Assembly: GCF_019966575.1 (NCBI RefSeq)
Contig: NZ_JAINFK010000005.1
Coordinates: 1-64,000 of the forward strand
From: Oricola cellulosilytica
GTDB lineage: Bacteria; Pseudomonadota; Alphaproteobacteria; Rhizobiales; Rhizobiaceae
Direction: 5' to 3'
DNA: 64,000 bases
Part shown: positions 1 through 8,519 of the stretch, in pieces
Layout: each line of letters begins with the position of its first letter
How positions within the stretch are numbered: the first letter of the stretch is position 1
The notes under the pieces: model-generated
Told to the model about the DNA's origin: nothing
Databases searched by the model: none
The model's input: the letters and a program-made list of their open reading frames with translations, nothing else
Translations under genes and position numbers: made by a program

Positions 1-84
1 TATCGTGAGCGGCCGAAGACACTTGTCGGCGAGACGCTGAAGGACTGCCACATCCTCGCCCTCGACGCCCTCAACAGCTCGTGA
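1..84 (+). CDS. 3' end of an unidentified gene (partial)
   Basis: An open frame enters from the left edge and stops at TGA 82-84, giving 27 C-terminal residues ending in ALDALNSS. Codon choice (C or G at most third positions) fits the neighbouring genes, so this is probably the true end of a coding sequence. The fragment is too short to assign a family. mgtE follows on the same strand after a 190-bp gap that holds no further gene I can support. Confidence 0.5.
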   Translation, partial: YRERPKTLVGETLKDCHILALDALNSS

Positions 85-274
85 GCTTCAAGGGGCCCGC
101 CAGCGACGAGCTCCGGACAGCGGCTTGCCGCTTACGAAAGAAGAAACCCGAAGAGCGTAAGGGCGGGACGAACAGTCCGCGCGTCTGCGAAGAATTTCGC
201 GTTGAACCTCCCGCCGCGATTGTTTTTTCGCATCCGCGGGTTAACTGTTCACCGACGGGCCACGGAGAAACCAG

Positions 275-1687
275 TTGAGCGACGCGCAGATGGACGACGC
301 CGAAACAACCGGCGACGCCTACGTTCATGATATCTACAGCGAGGACGGTGCGATCAGCGCCGATTTCCTCGACCGGATCAACGCGGCCATCGAAAATGGC
401 GACGCCGACGCGCTGGCGGCCACGGTCGCCAATCTGCACGAATCCGAGCTCGGCGACGTTCTGGAAACCTTCGATAGCGACGAGCGCGGGCGCTTCGTTG
501 GGCTGCTTGGTGACCGCTTCGATTTCTCGGCGCTCACCGAGGTCGACGAAGCCGTCCGCATGGAAATTATCGACGCGCTGTCGAACGACAAGATCGCGGC
601 CGCCGTGCAGGCGCTCGATTCCGACGATGCGGTATACATTCTTGAGGACCTCGACGAAAAGGATCAGGCCGAGATCCTTGCACAGCTTCCGTTCACCGAA
701 CGGATCAGGCTACGCCGCTCGCTGGATTATCCCGAGGAAAGCGCCGGCCGGCGCATGCAGACCGAGTTCGTCGCAGTGCCGCCCTACTGGTCGGTTGGCC
801 AGACCATCGACTACATGCGCGACAGCGAGGATCTGCCGACCAGCTTCGCGCAGATCTTCGTCGTCGACCCGACGTTTCATCTCGTCGGGGCGGTTGATCT
901 CGACAAGCTTCTGCGCACGAAACGCCCGGTCAAGATCGAGGAGATCATGCGCGAGACGCGCCACGCTATCCCCGCCGAGACTGACCAGGAGGAGGCGGCG
1001 CAGATCTTCGAGCAATACGACCTTCTCTCGGCCGCTGTTGTCGACGAAAACGAGCGGCTCGTCGGCATCCTGACCATCGATGACGTCGTTGACGTTATCC
1101 AGGAAGAGGCCGAGGAGGACCTGAAGCGCCTCGGGGGTGTCGGTGACGAGGAATTGTCGGACTCGGTCGTCGAGACGACCAAATCACGCTTCCTCTGGCT
1201 GCTGATCAATCTGGCAACCGCCATTCTCGCTTCATTTGTGATCGGTCTCTTCGACGCGACCATCGCCGAAATGGTGGCGCTCGCGGTGCTGATGCCGATC
1301 GTCGCGTCGATGGGGGGCAATGCCGGTACCCAGACCATGACGGTCGCCGTGCGCGCGCTCGCCACCCGCGACATCGACATCTACAATGCCTCCCGCATCA
1401 TCCGCCGCGAGGTCACGGTCGGATTTATCAACGGCATCGTCTTCGCGGCGCTGATTGGCTTGGTGGCGGCGGTGTGGTTCGCCAGCCCCGCGCTCGGCGG
1501 GGTCATTGGCGTCGCTATGATCATCAATATGGTGAGTGCTGCGCTGGCCGGAATATTGATCCCGCTTCTGCTCGACCGTTTCGGCGCCGACCCGGCGATC
1601 GCCTCCAGCGTCTTCGTCACGACGGTGACGGATGTGGTCGGCTTCTTCGCGTTCCTTGGTTTTGCCGCCTGGTGGTTCGGCATCTGA
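275..1687 (+). CDS. mgtE: magnesium transporter MgtE
   Basis: 470-residue MgtE-family channel that carries Mg2+ (and possibly Co2+) across the inner membrane. The order of domains is typical: an acidic helical N domain (about residues 20-150), two CBS modules (about 155-275) that sense cytosolic Mg2+, a connecting helix, and about five membrane helices from residue 305 on. The pore-helix signature MGGNAGTQ begins at residue 346. The TTG start at 275 is chosen because GGAGAA lies 7 nt upstream (263-268) and the N domain begins just after it. Length matches the family (about 450-480). It appears monocistronic; the MerR gene downstream has its own operator-like site. Confidence 0.96.
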   Translation: MSDAQMDDAETTGDAYVHDIYSEDGAISADFLDRINAAIENGDADALAATVANLHESELGDVLETFDSDERGRFVGLLGDRFDFSALTEVDEAVRMEIIDALSNDKIAAAVQALDSDDAVYILEDLDEKDQAEILAQLPFTERIRLRRSLDYPEESAGRRMQTEFVAVPPYWSVGQTIDYMRDSEDLPTSFAQIFVVDPTFHLVGAVDLDKLLRTKRPVKIEEIMRETRHAIPAETDQEEAAQIFEQYDLLSAAVVDENERLVGILTIDDVVDVIQEEAEEDLKRLGGVGDEELSDSVVETTKSRFLWLLINLATAILASFVIGLFDATIAEMVALAVLMPIVASMGGNAGTQTMTVAVRALATRDIDIYNASRIIRREVTVGFINGIVFAALIGLVAAVWFASPALGGVIGVAMIINMVSAALAGILIPLLLDRFGADPAIASSVFVTTVTDVVGFFAFLGFAAWWFGI

Positions 1688-1744
1688 GGATGGGTACCCG
1701 CCTTGGCTCTAACCGCGCGGCTCTGCTGGAAAACCGTACGTTGA

Positions 1745-1773
1745 TTGACTTTTACGTAAGAGTATTTCAATCA
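1745..1773 (+). promoter_or_regulatory. promoter/operator of the MerR gene
   Basis: A 14-bp near-perfect palindrome, CTTTTACGTAAGAG (1749-1762, two mismatched positions), overlaps the end of a TTGACT -35-like hexamer (1745-1750). MerR-type activators bind palindromes lying in the spacer of their target promoters, and the TTTACGTAA core resembles the sites reported for LiuR-type MerR proteins. No clean -10 hexamer is seen. Placement 50 bp before the MerR start suggests autoregulation, which is inference. Confidence 0.45.
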
Positions 1774-1811
1774 TATTTGCCGTCATCGAAACGAGTGAGC
1801 CGAGTCGGCAT

Positions 1812-2198
1812 ATGCGCGACCATTACACCATTACGGAACTGACCCGAGAATTCGGGATTTCGACGCGCACGCTCCGCTTCTACGAGGACGAAGGCTTGAT
1901 CCACCCGGTTCGCCGCGGACGCACGCGGCTGTTCCGGCCTGCGGACCGTGTGCTTGTCAGGCAGATCCTTCGCGGCAAGCGTCTCGGATTTTCCATCGCG
2001 GAAATCCGTGAGATCATTCAGATGTACAAGTCGCCGCCGGGCGAGGCCGGCCAGTTGCGCACGATCATCGACAAGGCGGCGGAAAAGCGCGAGGAACTTC
2101 GGCAGAAGCGCAAGGACATCGAGGACACGCTCGCTGAACTCGAACAGGTTGAGGAAGCCTGCCTCGGCCGTTTGGCCGAGTTGCGCGTCACCTCCTAG
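1812..2198 (+). CDS. MerR family transcriptional regulator
   Basis: 128-residue one-component regulator. Residues about 6-72 form the MerR winged helix (YTITELTREFGISTRTLRFY, then a wing and second helix), followed by a Lys/Glu-rich coiled coil (about 75-125) used for dimerisation. There is no long effector domain and no cysteine cluster of the metal-sensing (MerR, CueR, ZntR) type; the short form resembles the LiuR/IvdR group that controls branched-chain acyl-CoA catabolism. None of those target genes is nearby, so the regulon is unknown. The upstream palindrome at 1749-1762 suggests self-control. Confidence 0.9.
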   Translation: MRDHYTITELTREFGISTRTLRFYEDEGLIHPVRRGRTRLFRPADRVLVRQILRGKRLGFSIAEIREIIQMYKSPPGEAGQLRTIIDKAAEKREELRQKRKDIEDTLAELEQVEEACLGRLAELRVTS

Positions 2199-2205
2199 AA
2201 TCCGC

Positions 2206-2694
2206 TCAGAACCAGCGGTTGACGCGCTTCTTGTAGTCGCGAAAGGCCTTGCCGAACCGCGCTTCGAGATGCCGTTCCTCCCGGCTTATAGCCATCAGCC
2301 ACGTCGCATAGGCGGCGATGATGGCGAGCGGTAGGTACCACGCGATACCCGAGACGAGCCCCACACCGATCACGATCATCGTGTTGGCGAGATAGATCGG
2401 GTTCCGCGAGAACGAGAAGACGCCGCTCGTCACGATATGCTCCGACTTGCGGTGCGGCATGACGGTAGTGTTGGCCCGGCGCATCTGGCGCATGGCCGCA
2501 AAATCAATCGCCAGCGCTGCGGCGATCAGGAGCACTCCCAGCGCGAAGAGAAGTTCTGCGGTGATCCCCGGCAGCCAGGGCAGCGGCAGCGCCAAGTGTA
2601 TCAGCCACCCGGCGATGAGGGCGATCGCATAGATGACGGGCGGCCATGGAAAGACATTGGGCCGCTCAGCGTAAGGTCGCTTGTCAGTTTCCAT
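2206..2694 (-). CDS. isoprenylcysteine carboxylmethyltransferase/PEMT-family membrane methyltransferase
   Basis: 162-residue integral membrane protein with four or five hydrophobic segments and the C-terminal signature of the ICMT/phospholipid methyltransferase superfamily: SRNPIYLANTM (residues about 94-104), then an EERHLEARFGKAFRDYKKRV tail that closes the S-adenosylmethionine site. The substrate cannot be told; bacterial members are mostly uncharacterised. The start ATG overlaps the 3' end of the upstream DUF1624 gene by 11 nt on the same strand, so the two are probably co-translated. Confidence 0.88.
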   Translation of the reverse strand: METDKRPYAERPNVFPWPPVIYAIALIAGWLIHLALPLPWLPGITAELLFALGVLLIAAALAIDFAAMRQMRRANTTVMPHRKSEHIVTSGVFSFSRNPIYLANTMIVIGVGLVSGIAWYLPLAIIAAYATWLMAISREERHLEARFGKAFRDYKKRVNRWF

Positions 2695-3658
2695 TTGCCC
2701 CGGCCTCGAACGAACATTGCTGCGATACAGCCGCTACGCGCGGATCGCTTTCCTGGGTGATTTCACCCTTATAAACGCTTTCGAACAGGCCGTCAGCGCT
2801 CAGCGTTTCGACCGCGCAACTGCAGAATGCGGTGCAATACTCCGCGCCGCTTTGCTCTGAACAGCTCCGCGCGCACGATTCCATGAACTGTGTCTCGGGT
2901 GAGACTTCGGGCGCCGGAAAAACCAGTGAGAAGACAAAGACAATGGCGATCAGAACCGGCTGGTGGACCAGATAGGTGATAAGGCTGTGGCGACCGATGA
3001 AGCGCAGCCCTCGCGCGCCCGGAATTTCTCGCGTTGAACGTTGGGCGAGGGTCTCGACGACGCCGGAGCGAAGTGAAGCCTTCGCCAGCGCCATGCCGAG
3101 CAGAACCATGCCGAACCACGGAAACAGCGGCACGTAATCATTCGAGCGTGGCAGCACGGGAGACAGGCCGGCCCATAGCAGAGCAGGATCGGAAAATGCC
3201 GGCGGCTCGTATTGCCCGCCAATGATGAACCAGAGCGCTGCGATTGCGACCAACGCGCCCGCCGGCCACTGAAGGAAAATGAGAGCAAGGAGGCTCGCCA
3301 CCGCGATATGGTGGAGAATGCCGAAGAACACGTATGTGTCCGGCGTGAAGAAATAGGTTGCCACCGTAATCGCCGCCGCGGCCACCGCAACGACGGTGAT
3401 CCGTCTGAGATATGCCCGCCAGCGAATTCCGCGATGATGCGCCAGGATGAGGCTGATTCCGACCAGAATCAGAAAGGACGACGCGATCGACCTTGCAAAC
3501 CACTTGAGCGGCCCTTGACCCGTAATCCCTGCCTGCAGATACCCGAAGAACTCAAGATCCCAGGTGAAGTGGTAGATCGCCATTGCAACCAGCGCGAGTC
3601 CGCGAGTGAGGTCGATCAATTCGATCCGGCCAATCCTGCTTTCTGTGGATGCGCTCAT
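2684..3658 (-). CDS. DUF1624 (HGSNAT-like) membrane acyltransferase-family protein with Cys-rich tail
   Basis: 324-residue membrane protein of the DUF1624/heparan-alpha-glucosaminide acetyltransferase catalytic-domain family. It has the typical start (residues 10-35: IELIDLTRGLALVAMAIYHF) and about eight membrane helices to residue 245. The family is thought to move acyl groups across the membrane; the bacterial substrate is unknown. After the last helix comes a 65-residue soluble tail with six cysteines (C262, C266, C275, C279, C281, C315) in a CxxxC...CxxxCxC pattern. It is translationally overlapped by the downstream methyltransferase gene. Confidence 0.87.
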   Translation of the reverse strand: MSASTESRIGRIELIDLTRGLALVAMAIYHFTWDLEFFGYLQAGITGQGPLKWFARSIASSFLILVGISLILAHHRGIRWRAYLRRITVVAVAAAAITVATYFFTPDTYVFFGILHHIAVASLLALIFLQWPAGALVAIAALWFIIGGQYEPPAFSDPALLWAGLSPVLPRSNDYVPLFPWFGMVLLGMALAKASLRSGVVETLAQRSTREIPGARGLRFIGRHSLITYLVHQPVLIAIVFVFSLVFPAPEVSPETQFMESCARSCSEQSGAEYCTAFCSCAVETLSADGLFESVYKGEITQESDPRVAAVSQQCSFEAGANGN

Positions 3659-3724
3659 GAGTATCCTGCCGTTAAACCCGCTCCGCCACGCGCTTGCATA
3701 GATGGTCGCCGGGAGGGAGCAATG

Positions 3725-4651
3725 TCATAAAGTCGATTTCGTGGCGGACTTGGTGGCAGCCTGACCCGTCGAGCCCGCACGCGCAATGAACAGCCCGGCG
3801 ACAATCAGTGCAAGTGCGATCAGGACTTGTGGCCGCAGCGGTTCGTCAAGGATGATGACGCCAAGCATCACGCCGAAGACCGGAATCAGATTCACAGAAT
3901 AGGCAAAGGTCGAATAGCCTACGGTACGAATGAGGTGAAACCGCAGGATGTAGGCAAGTCCGGTCGGGAACACGCCCAGGAAGAGAAGAGCGCCCAGCGC
4001 TTCGTTTGACGGAATCGTCTGTACCGGGCCGTCGACGGCGAGCGCGACGGTTACGAGGACGGCCGTGCCGATGGATAATGCTAGGAACGCCAGGCGGACC
4101 GGCGGCATCTCGATACGACGGATGAGAAGCCCGGCCGCGACGTAGCAGAGCGACCCGCCGACCGCGGCAAGCTGTGCGAGCACATCGCCTTCTCCAATTC
4201 CGGTCAGCGCGTCGGCACCGATGATAACGATCACACCGGAAAATCCGAGCAGGACGGCGGTCAGTTTGGCAGCATTGATCCGGTCGTCGGACGTAAAGAA
4301 ATGGCTGCCGACGAGAGCTGCGAACGGACCGGTTCCCATGAGGATCGACGTCACCCCGGCATCGATCGTCAGTTCCGCCCATGAAATCAGGAAGAAGGGA
4401 ATGACAACGTTCAGCAGCGCCATGGCGATGATGAGAGTCCAGCTCCGGCGATCGTGCGGCAGGACGATCCCGCGCCACAGCACATAAGGAAGAAGAACCA
4501 GCGTTCCCACGCCGACGCGGATCGCGGCCAGCCACAAGGGGCCGGTTTCCGGAACTGCGATCTTGATTGCAATGAATGCGGCTGCCCACGTCATTCCGGT
4601 CAGCATCAGGAGCAGCAGGTCGAGGGTGGTGGGTTTACGGATCGGTTTCAT
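3725..4651 (-). CDS. DMT-superfamily EamA transporter
   Basis: 308-residue inner-membrane exporter with ten hydrophobic helices arranged as two EamA repeats (about 12-145 and 158-295). The first repeat carries the usual MTWAAAFIAIKIA stretch and the second ends with the LDEPLRPQVLIGxxLI-like pattern near residue 270 (here ILDEPLRPQVLIALALIVAG). Substrates of this family are generally metabolites or amino acids and cannot be predicted. It lies 66 bp upstream of the DUF1624 gene on the same strand and may be transcribed with it. About 390 bp separate it from the next gene; that gap holds the palindrome and promoter listed at 4930-4982. Confidence 0.92.
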   Translation of the reverse strand: MKPIRKPTTLDLLLLMLTGMTWAAAFIAIKIAVPETGPLWLAAIRVGVGTLVLLPYVLWRGIVLPHDRRSWTLIIAMALLNVVIPFFLISWAELTIDAGVTSILMGTGPFAALVGSHFFTSDDRINAAKLTAVLLGFSGVIVIIGADALTGIGEGDVLAQLAAVGGSLCYVAAGLLIRRIEMPPVRLAFLALSIGTAVLVTVALAVDGPVQTIPSNEALGALLFLGVFPTGLAYILRFHLIRTVGYSTFAYSVNLIPVFGVMLGVIILDEPLRPQVLIALALIVAGLFIARAGSTGQAATKSATKSTL

Positions 4652-4929
4652 AAATCATTTTGGGATAAGGGCGATCGGGAGGAGATCGTCGCTTTTACCG
4701 TAGAAGCGCGCGGAGCCGTTTTCAAAGGGGATGGGGTTGTTCTTTTCCGTTTCGAAGGTCGGATGGCTGCTGATACAGCCCATCGGGATTCTTGTCCTGC
4801 TGTTTCTTGGATCGGCATCGGCGTCTATTCGTGGACCGGGCGAATCGCGCTAGACTGGTGACGCCGCAGGGTGGCGGCAGGCTTCGGGGAGAGCCGCGAT
4901 CTTTCACTCTGTCCACAATGCAGAACTGC

Positions 4930-4982
4930 ATGACAGCCATATGTCATTTGATGTTGCTCCCCGGCACGGGCGCCGCTATATG
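4930..4982 (+). promoter_or_regulatory. palindrome and sigma-70-type promoter before the small membrane ORF
   Basis: ATGACA-GCCATA-TGTCAT (4930-4947) is a perfect inverted repeat with 6-bp arms. Seven bases further on, TTGCTC (4954-4959) and TATATG (4977-4982) are spaced by exactly 17 bp and the -10 is preceded by GC, as in the alphaproteobacterial -10 form CTATAT. The palindrome just upstream of the -35 is in a position for an activator or repressor. Function is inferred from layout only. Confidence 0.45.
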
Positions 4983-5037
4983 CGCCCGGCAAAAGAGCGC
5001 GGGGCAAACCGCGCCGATGCAAACAGGGGCATTTGGA

Positions 5038-5175
5038 ATGGATGAAAAGATCGAGAAATCCTGCTGGGGAACCGCTGCCTGGGCAGTCGCGGGATTTGCA
5101 GTCGTCATGGTCGTCGTCTACCTGACCGGCATGTCCGGCGGCGAGGGCGTCGCCACCTCGATGGTGACGAAATAA
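5038..5175 (+). CDS. small single-pass membrane protein (hypothetical)
   Basis: 45-residue frame beginning MDEKIEKSCWGTAAW, with one hydrophobic helix (about residues 11-31) and a short polar C-terminus. An in-frame ATG 21 nt upstream (5017) is an alternative start. The frame follows a plausible promoter (4954-4982) and has third-position GC like its neighbours, which is why I list it. The charged start with a lone Cys-Trp before an Ala-rich helix is reminiscent of small membrane proteins seen in other alphaproteobacteria, but I do not recognise a family. Its job is unknown. Confidence 0.5.
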   Translation: MDEKIEKSCWGTAAWAVAGFAVVMVVVYLTGMSGGEGVATSMVTK

Positions 5176-5296
5176 CGTTCCGGAGACCGTGATTTTCAGC
5201 GCCCGTGTCGTTACCCGGCAACGGCGCGTCGGAGGCCGGTTTCAACTTCGGGGATCTCTCTGATAGCGTGCCGTTTTTCCAACCCGGCACACGTCA

Positions 5297-6697
5297 ATGT
5301 TCCTCTCGGTTTTCGAACTTTACAAGATCGGCATCGGCCCGTCGTCGTCACACACGATGGGGCCGATGTCGGCCGCCCGCAGGTTTCTCGACGAGATCCT
5401 GCAGGGCGACTGGCCGCGCCCCGCCGGCGCGCAGGTCGCCGCCCTCTCGGCTTCGCTGCACGGCTCGCTTGCCTTCACCGGCGTCGGCCACGGCACCGAC
5501 CGGGCCGTGGTGCTCGGCCTTGCCGGATATCTGCCCGACGAGATCGATCCCGACGCCATCGAGGCGATCCTCGCGGAGGTCCGCGAAAGCGGGAAGGTGA
5601 CGCCGCCCGGCCACCCGGCCTATGCGTTCGATCCGGCAAACGACCTTGCCTTCGACCGCACCAATCCGCTGCCCGGCCACGCCAACGGATTGAGCTTCAG
5701 CGCGCTCGACGGCGACGGCCGCACGCTCCTCAAACGCGTCTATTACTCGGTCGGCGGCGGCTTCGTCGTCAGTGAGGAAGAGCTGGCGCGCATGAAGAAC
5801 GTCTCTCCGGCGGAAACGAAGTCCGACGTGCCGTACCCGTTCAGGACGGCGAAGGAAATGCTGGCGATGGCGAAGCGCAGCGGCCTGTCGATCGCGCAGA
5901 TGAAACGGGCCAACGAGGAGACGGGCAAGAGCCGGATCGAGGTCAATGACGGGCTCGACGCGCTGTGGTCGGCGATGGATGGCTGCATCGAGCGCGGGCT
6001 TCGCGGCGAGGGGGTGATGCCCGGCGGCCTCAAGGTCAAGCGCCGCGCGCGCCAGATCCACGAGCGGCTGCAGGGCGAGTGGCAGTCCAACCGTCCGAAC
6101 CCGATGCTCGCGAACGACTGGCTGGCGGTGTTCGCCATGGCGGTCAACGAGGAAAACGCGGCCGGCGGGCGGATCGTCACCGCGCCGACCAACGGGGCGG
6201 CCGGCGTGGTCCCGGCGGTGCTGAAATACATGCTGCGCTTCCACGACATGACGGGACCGGAGGACGTCCGCAATTTCCTTCTGACGTCCGCGGCGATCGG
6301 CGGGCTGATCAAGCACAACGCGTCGATTTCGGGCGCCGAGGTCGGCTGCCAGGGCGAGGTGGGAAGCGCGGCGGCGATGGCGGCGGCGGGCCTTGCGGAG
6401 GTGCTGGGCGGAACGCCGGAGCAGGTGGAAAACGCCGCCGAGATCGCGCTGGAACACCATCTCGGCATGACCTGCGATCCCGTTGGCGGGCTGGTGCAGG
6501 TGCCGTGCATCGAGCGCAACGCGCTCGGCGCGGTCAAGGCGGTGACCGCCGCCTCGCTGGCGATGAAGGGCGACGGCACGCATTTCGTGCCGCTCGACGC
6601 CTGCGTTGAGACGATGCGCCAGACCGGCCTCGACATGAGCGAGAAATACAAGGAAACGAGCCAGGGCGGCCTGGCGGTGAATGTCGTGGAGTGCTGA
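5297..6697 (+). CDS. sdaA: L-serine ammonia-lyase (iron-sulfur dependent)
   Basis: 466-residue single-chain L-serine dehydratase converting L-serine to pyruvate and ammonia in the cytoplasm. Residues 1-155 are the beta domain (start [20 protein letters not shown]) and about 180-466 the catalytic alpha domain. The [4Fe-4S] ligands are C351 (GCQGEVG), C393 (CDPVGG) and C404 (VPC). The last residue, C466 (NVVEC), corresponds to the C-terminal cysteine that in the Legionella enzyme folds back to cap the cluster. No strong ribosome-binding site precedes the ATG, but the start matches the family. A degenerate copy of its last 110 bp lies 4.6 kb downstream. Confidence 0.96.
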   Translation: MFLSVFELYKIGIGPSSSHTMGPMSAARRFLDEILQGDWPRPAGAQVAALSASLHGSLAFTGVGHGTDRAVVLGLAGYLPDEIDPDAIEAILAEVRESGKVTPPGHPAYAFDPANDLAFDRTNPLPGHANGLSFSALDGDGRTLLKRVYYSVGGGFVVSEEELARMKNVSPAETKSDVPYPFRTAKEMLAMAKRSGLSIAQMKRANEETGKSRIEVNDGLDALWSAMDGCIERGLRGEGVMPGGLKVKRRARQIHERLQGEWQSNRPNPMLANDWLAVFAMAVNEENAAGGRIVTAPTNGAAGVVPAVLKYMLRFHDMTGPEDVRNFLLTSAAIGGLIKHNASISGAEVGCQGEVGSAAAMAAAGLAEVLGGTPEQVENAAEIALEHHLGMTCDPVGGLVQVPCIERNALGAVKAVTAASLAMKGDGTHFVPLDACVETMRQTGLDMSEKYKETSQGGLAVNVVEC

Positions 6698-6721
6698 GGG
6701 GGGCGGCAGGGCCCATGACGC
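6587..6721 (+). repeat. direct repeat copy A (3' end of sdaA plus 24 bp)
   Basis: The last 111 bp of sdaA and the next 24 bp recur at 11179-11309 in the same orientation. From the shared GTGCCGCTCGACGCCTGCGT to the stop codon I count about eight mismatches and one single-base indel, roughly 92% identity; the match fades after a shared CCATGACGC. The two copies bracket the binding-protein, HExxH, BTAD and TPR genes. Confidence 0.9.
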
Positions 6722-6761
6722 CCGATTTGGCGGATTTGCGCTTCTGTCCTACCCTAACGTC

Positions 6762-7871
6762 ATGTGGAGTTTTCACCGCACGTCGATTGCCGGGCTCGCC
6801 GTGTTCGCGGCGGCCGTTTCCCTGGGATTTCCCGTCAAAGCGGGGTCCGGGGAAACGCTGACCGTCACGAGCTGGGGCGGAGCCTATGCCACCAGCCAGA
6901 AGGAAGCCTATGGCCGCTCCTTCGAGGCAGGGACGGGCATCCACATCGTCTGGGAAGAATATCGCGGCGGGCTGGAACAGGTGCGCGCCCAAGTGGGCAG
7001 CGGCAAGGTGGTCTGGGACGTGGTCGACGTTTTCGGCCACGATGCGCGCGCCGGCTGCGAAGACGGGCTGTTCGAGCGTCTGGGAGACGAGTTCTACCGG
7101 GAGGCGGGAATTGACGGCGACCTGCTGATCGACCGGCCGAACGACTGCGTCGGCCCCAACATACTGTGGTCGTGGGTGACAGCGTATGACGCCCGCGACT
7201 TCGCCCGCCGCGCGCCGGAGACGCTCGACGCTTTCTTCGACCTCGAGACCTTCCCGGGAAAGCGGGCGATCGGCGTGTATCCGCAGGCCAATCTGGAAAT
7301 GGCGCTGGTCGCCGACGGCGTGCCGCCCGGCGAGGTCTATGCCGTGCTCGACACGGAGGAGGGGGTTCGCCGGGCGTTCGCGAAGCTGTCGACCCTGAAA
7401 GGCAATCTCGCCTTCTGGTCCGCGGGCGAGGAACCCGTCGAGATGCTGGCCGACGGAACGGTGGCGATGGCGATCGCCTATAACGGGCGGATCGGCGCGG
7501 CGGCGCTGGACGGCAAGGACTGGCTTTCACCGGTCTGGGACGGGCAGGTGGTCGAGGAGGAATGGTTCGTGATCCCGAAGGGGACGGCGAAGCTCGAAGC
7601 CGCGAGGGCCTTCCTGGGCCATGCCGCCCAGCCGCAGCAGCAGGCCGCGCAGGCGAAATGGATCACCTACGGGCCTATGCGCGGGAGCGCGCTCGACATC
7701 ATCGCGCGGGGCGAGCCGTGGTTTCATACCGGCGCGCCCGTCCTGCCGCATCTGCCGACGACGACGGCGCGGCTCAATCGCAGCGTCATCTCCGATCCGG
7801 CATGGTGGGCGCGGCGAAGCGGGGAACTCACCGAACGCTTCGCCGCCTGGCGCAAGAATCTGGGCAACTGA
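6762..7871 (+). CDS. extracellular solute-binding protein, PotD (polyamine/thiamine-type) family
   Basis: 369-residue periplasmic binding protein of an ABC importer. Residues 1-27 are a Sec signal peptide (MWSFHRTSIAGLAVFAAAV). The mature start ETLTVTSWGGAYATSQKEAY is the strand-loop typical of PotD/PotF and related group I binding proteins, and the length fits. ATG 6762 is chosen over an in-frame start 81 nt upstream because it places the signal peptide at the N-terminus. No permease or ATPase gene is next to it, so it is an orphan that either serves a transporter encoded elsewhere or acts as a sensor. It lies directly after sdaA, between the two sdaA 3'-end repeats. Confidence 0.88.
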   Translation: MWSFHRTSIAGLAVFAAAVSLGFPVKAGSGETLTVTSWGGAYATSQKEAYGRSFEAGTGIHIVWEEYRGGLEQVRAQVGSGKVVWDVVDVFGHDARAGCEDGLFERLGDEFYREAGIDGDLLIDRPNDCVGPNILWSWVTAYDARDFARRAPETLDAFFDLETFPGKRAIGVYPQANLEMALVADGVPPGEVYAVLDTEEGVRRAFAKLSTLKGNLAFWSAGEEPVEMLADGTVAMAIAYNGRIGAAALDGKDWLSPVWDGQVVEEEWFVIPKGTAKLEAARAFLGHAAQPQQQAAQAKWITYGPMRGSALDIIARGEPWFHTGAPVLPHLPTTTARLNRSVISDPAWWARRSGELTERFAAWRKNLGN

Positions 7872-7910
7872 TCGGACCGCTGATCCGGGCAACTGACGCT
7901 GTTATGCAAT

Positions 7911-8450
7911 TCAGTCCGGGTGATGGTCGCGCACGGCACAGCTCGATTCGAGCAGGATCGACGCCCAGTGGAAATTGGATTTCAGTCCGCGTTCCTCAAG
8001 CCAGGCTTCCTGCAGCCTGTAGGCGTCCCATTCCTGGGCCTGCGGACAGTACCAGTGTTTCGCGCCTACCTGCATGTGGTGGACCATCTCGTGAAGCAGA
8101 ACGCTCTGGTCGTAAGGGTCGGCCGGAAACCACGGGCGGACGATATAGATCGTGGCTGTCGCCTCGTCGTAATGGCCGCGCGTCCGGTTGCCGAGCGAAA
8201 CCTGCCGCTCGCCGGTTCCGACCGTCTCGCCCTTCGTGACGAAGGCCACGGCCCGGACAGGCGTATCCGCGATGGCGTACTCGCTGTTTTCGGCGATCCA
8301 AGAAGCGAACCCGGCGAGCAGACTTGTAACGGCAGGTTCTTCCCAGTCCGCGAGCGTTCCGGTGACCTCGGTCCCGGCGCGGGCCTGTGAACCGGTCATA
8401 ACGGCGCCCGAGAGCGCCAGGGCGATGATGATGGAGCGGACGGTGTTCAT
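7911..8450 (-). CDS. secreted HExxH protein (DUF6647-like, putative metallopeptidase)
   Basis: 179-residue protein with a Sec signal peptide (residues 1-25, ending SQARA) and a small globular domain. H120-E121-M-V-H124 in LLHEMVHHMQ is the zinc-ligand and general-base motif of metallopeptidases; two cysteines (C134 and C171) could form a disulfide. Family recognition (DUF6647) is from memory and substrate is unknown. The ATG at 8450 is fixed by a strong GGGAGGT ribosome-binding site; longer in-frame versions lack this. It converges with the binding-protein gene 39 bp away and diverges from the BTAD regulator, sharing its 180-bp control region. Confidence 0.8.
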   Translation of the reverse strand: MNTVRSIIIALALSGAVMTGSQARAGTEVTGTLADWEEPAVTSLLAGFASWIAENSEYAIADTPVRAVAFVTKGETVGTGERQVSLGNRTRGHYDEATATIYIVRPWFPADPYDQSVLLHEMVHHMQVGAKHWYCPQAQEWDAYRLQEAWLEERGLKSNFHWASILLESSCAVRDHHPD

Positions 8451-8519
8451 TCGTGACCTCCCTTTCCGAATTGGACGGGACAGGTCTGCCCGGCCGGGCT
8501 CAGGAGCCCGTGAAGCCGC

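Noticed and set aside
81-278. 65-codon GTG frame between the first gene and mgtE
   Set aside because: Overlaps the end of the previous gene and the mgtE start, Arg/Lys-rich product, no ribosome-binding site; more likely leader or terminator sequence.
5348-6583. 411-codon minus-strand frame opposite sdaA
   Set aside because: Arg/His/Ala-rich shadow; sdaA has all cluster ligands and family motifs.
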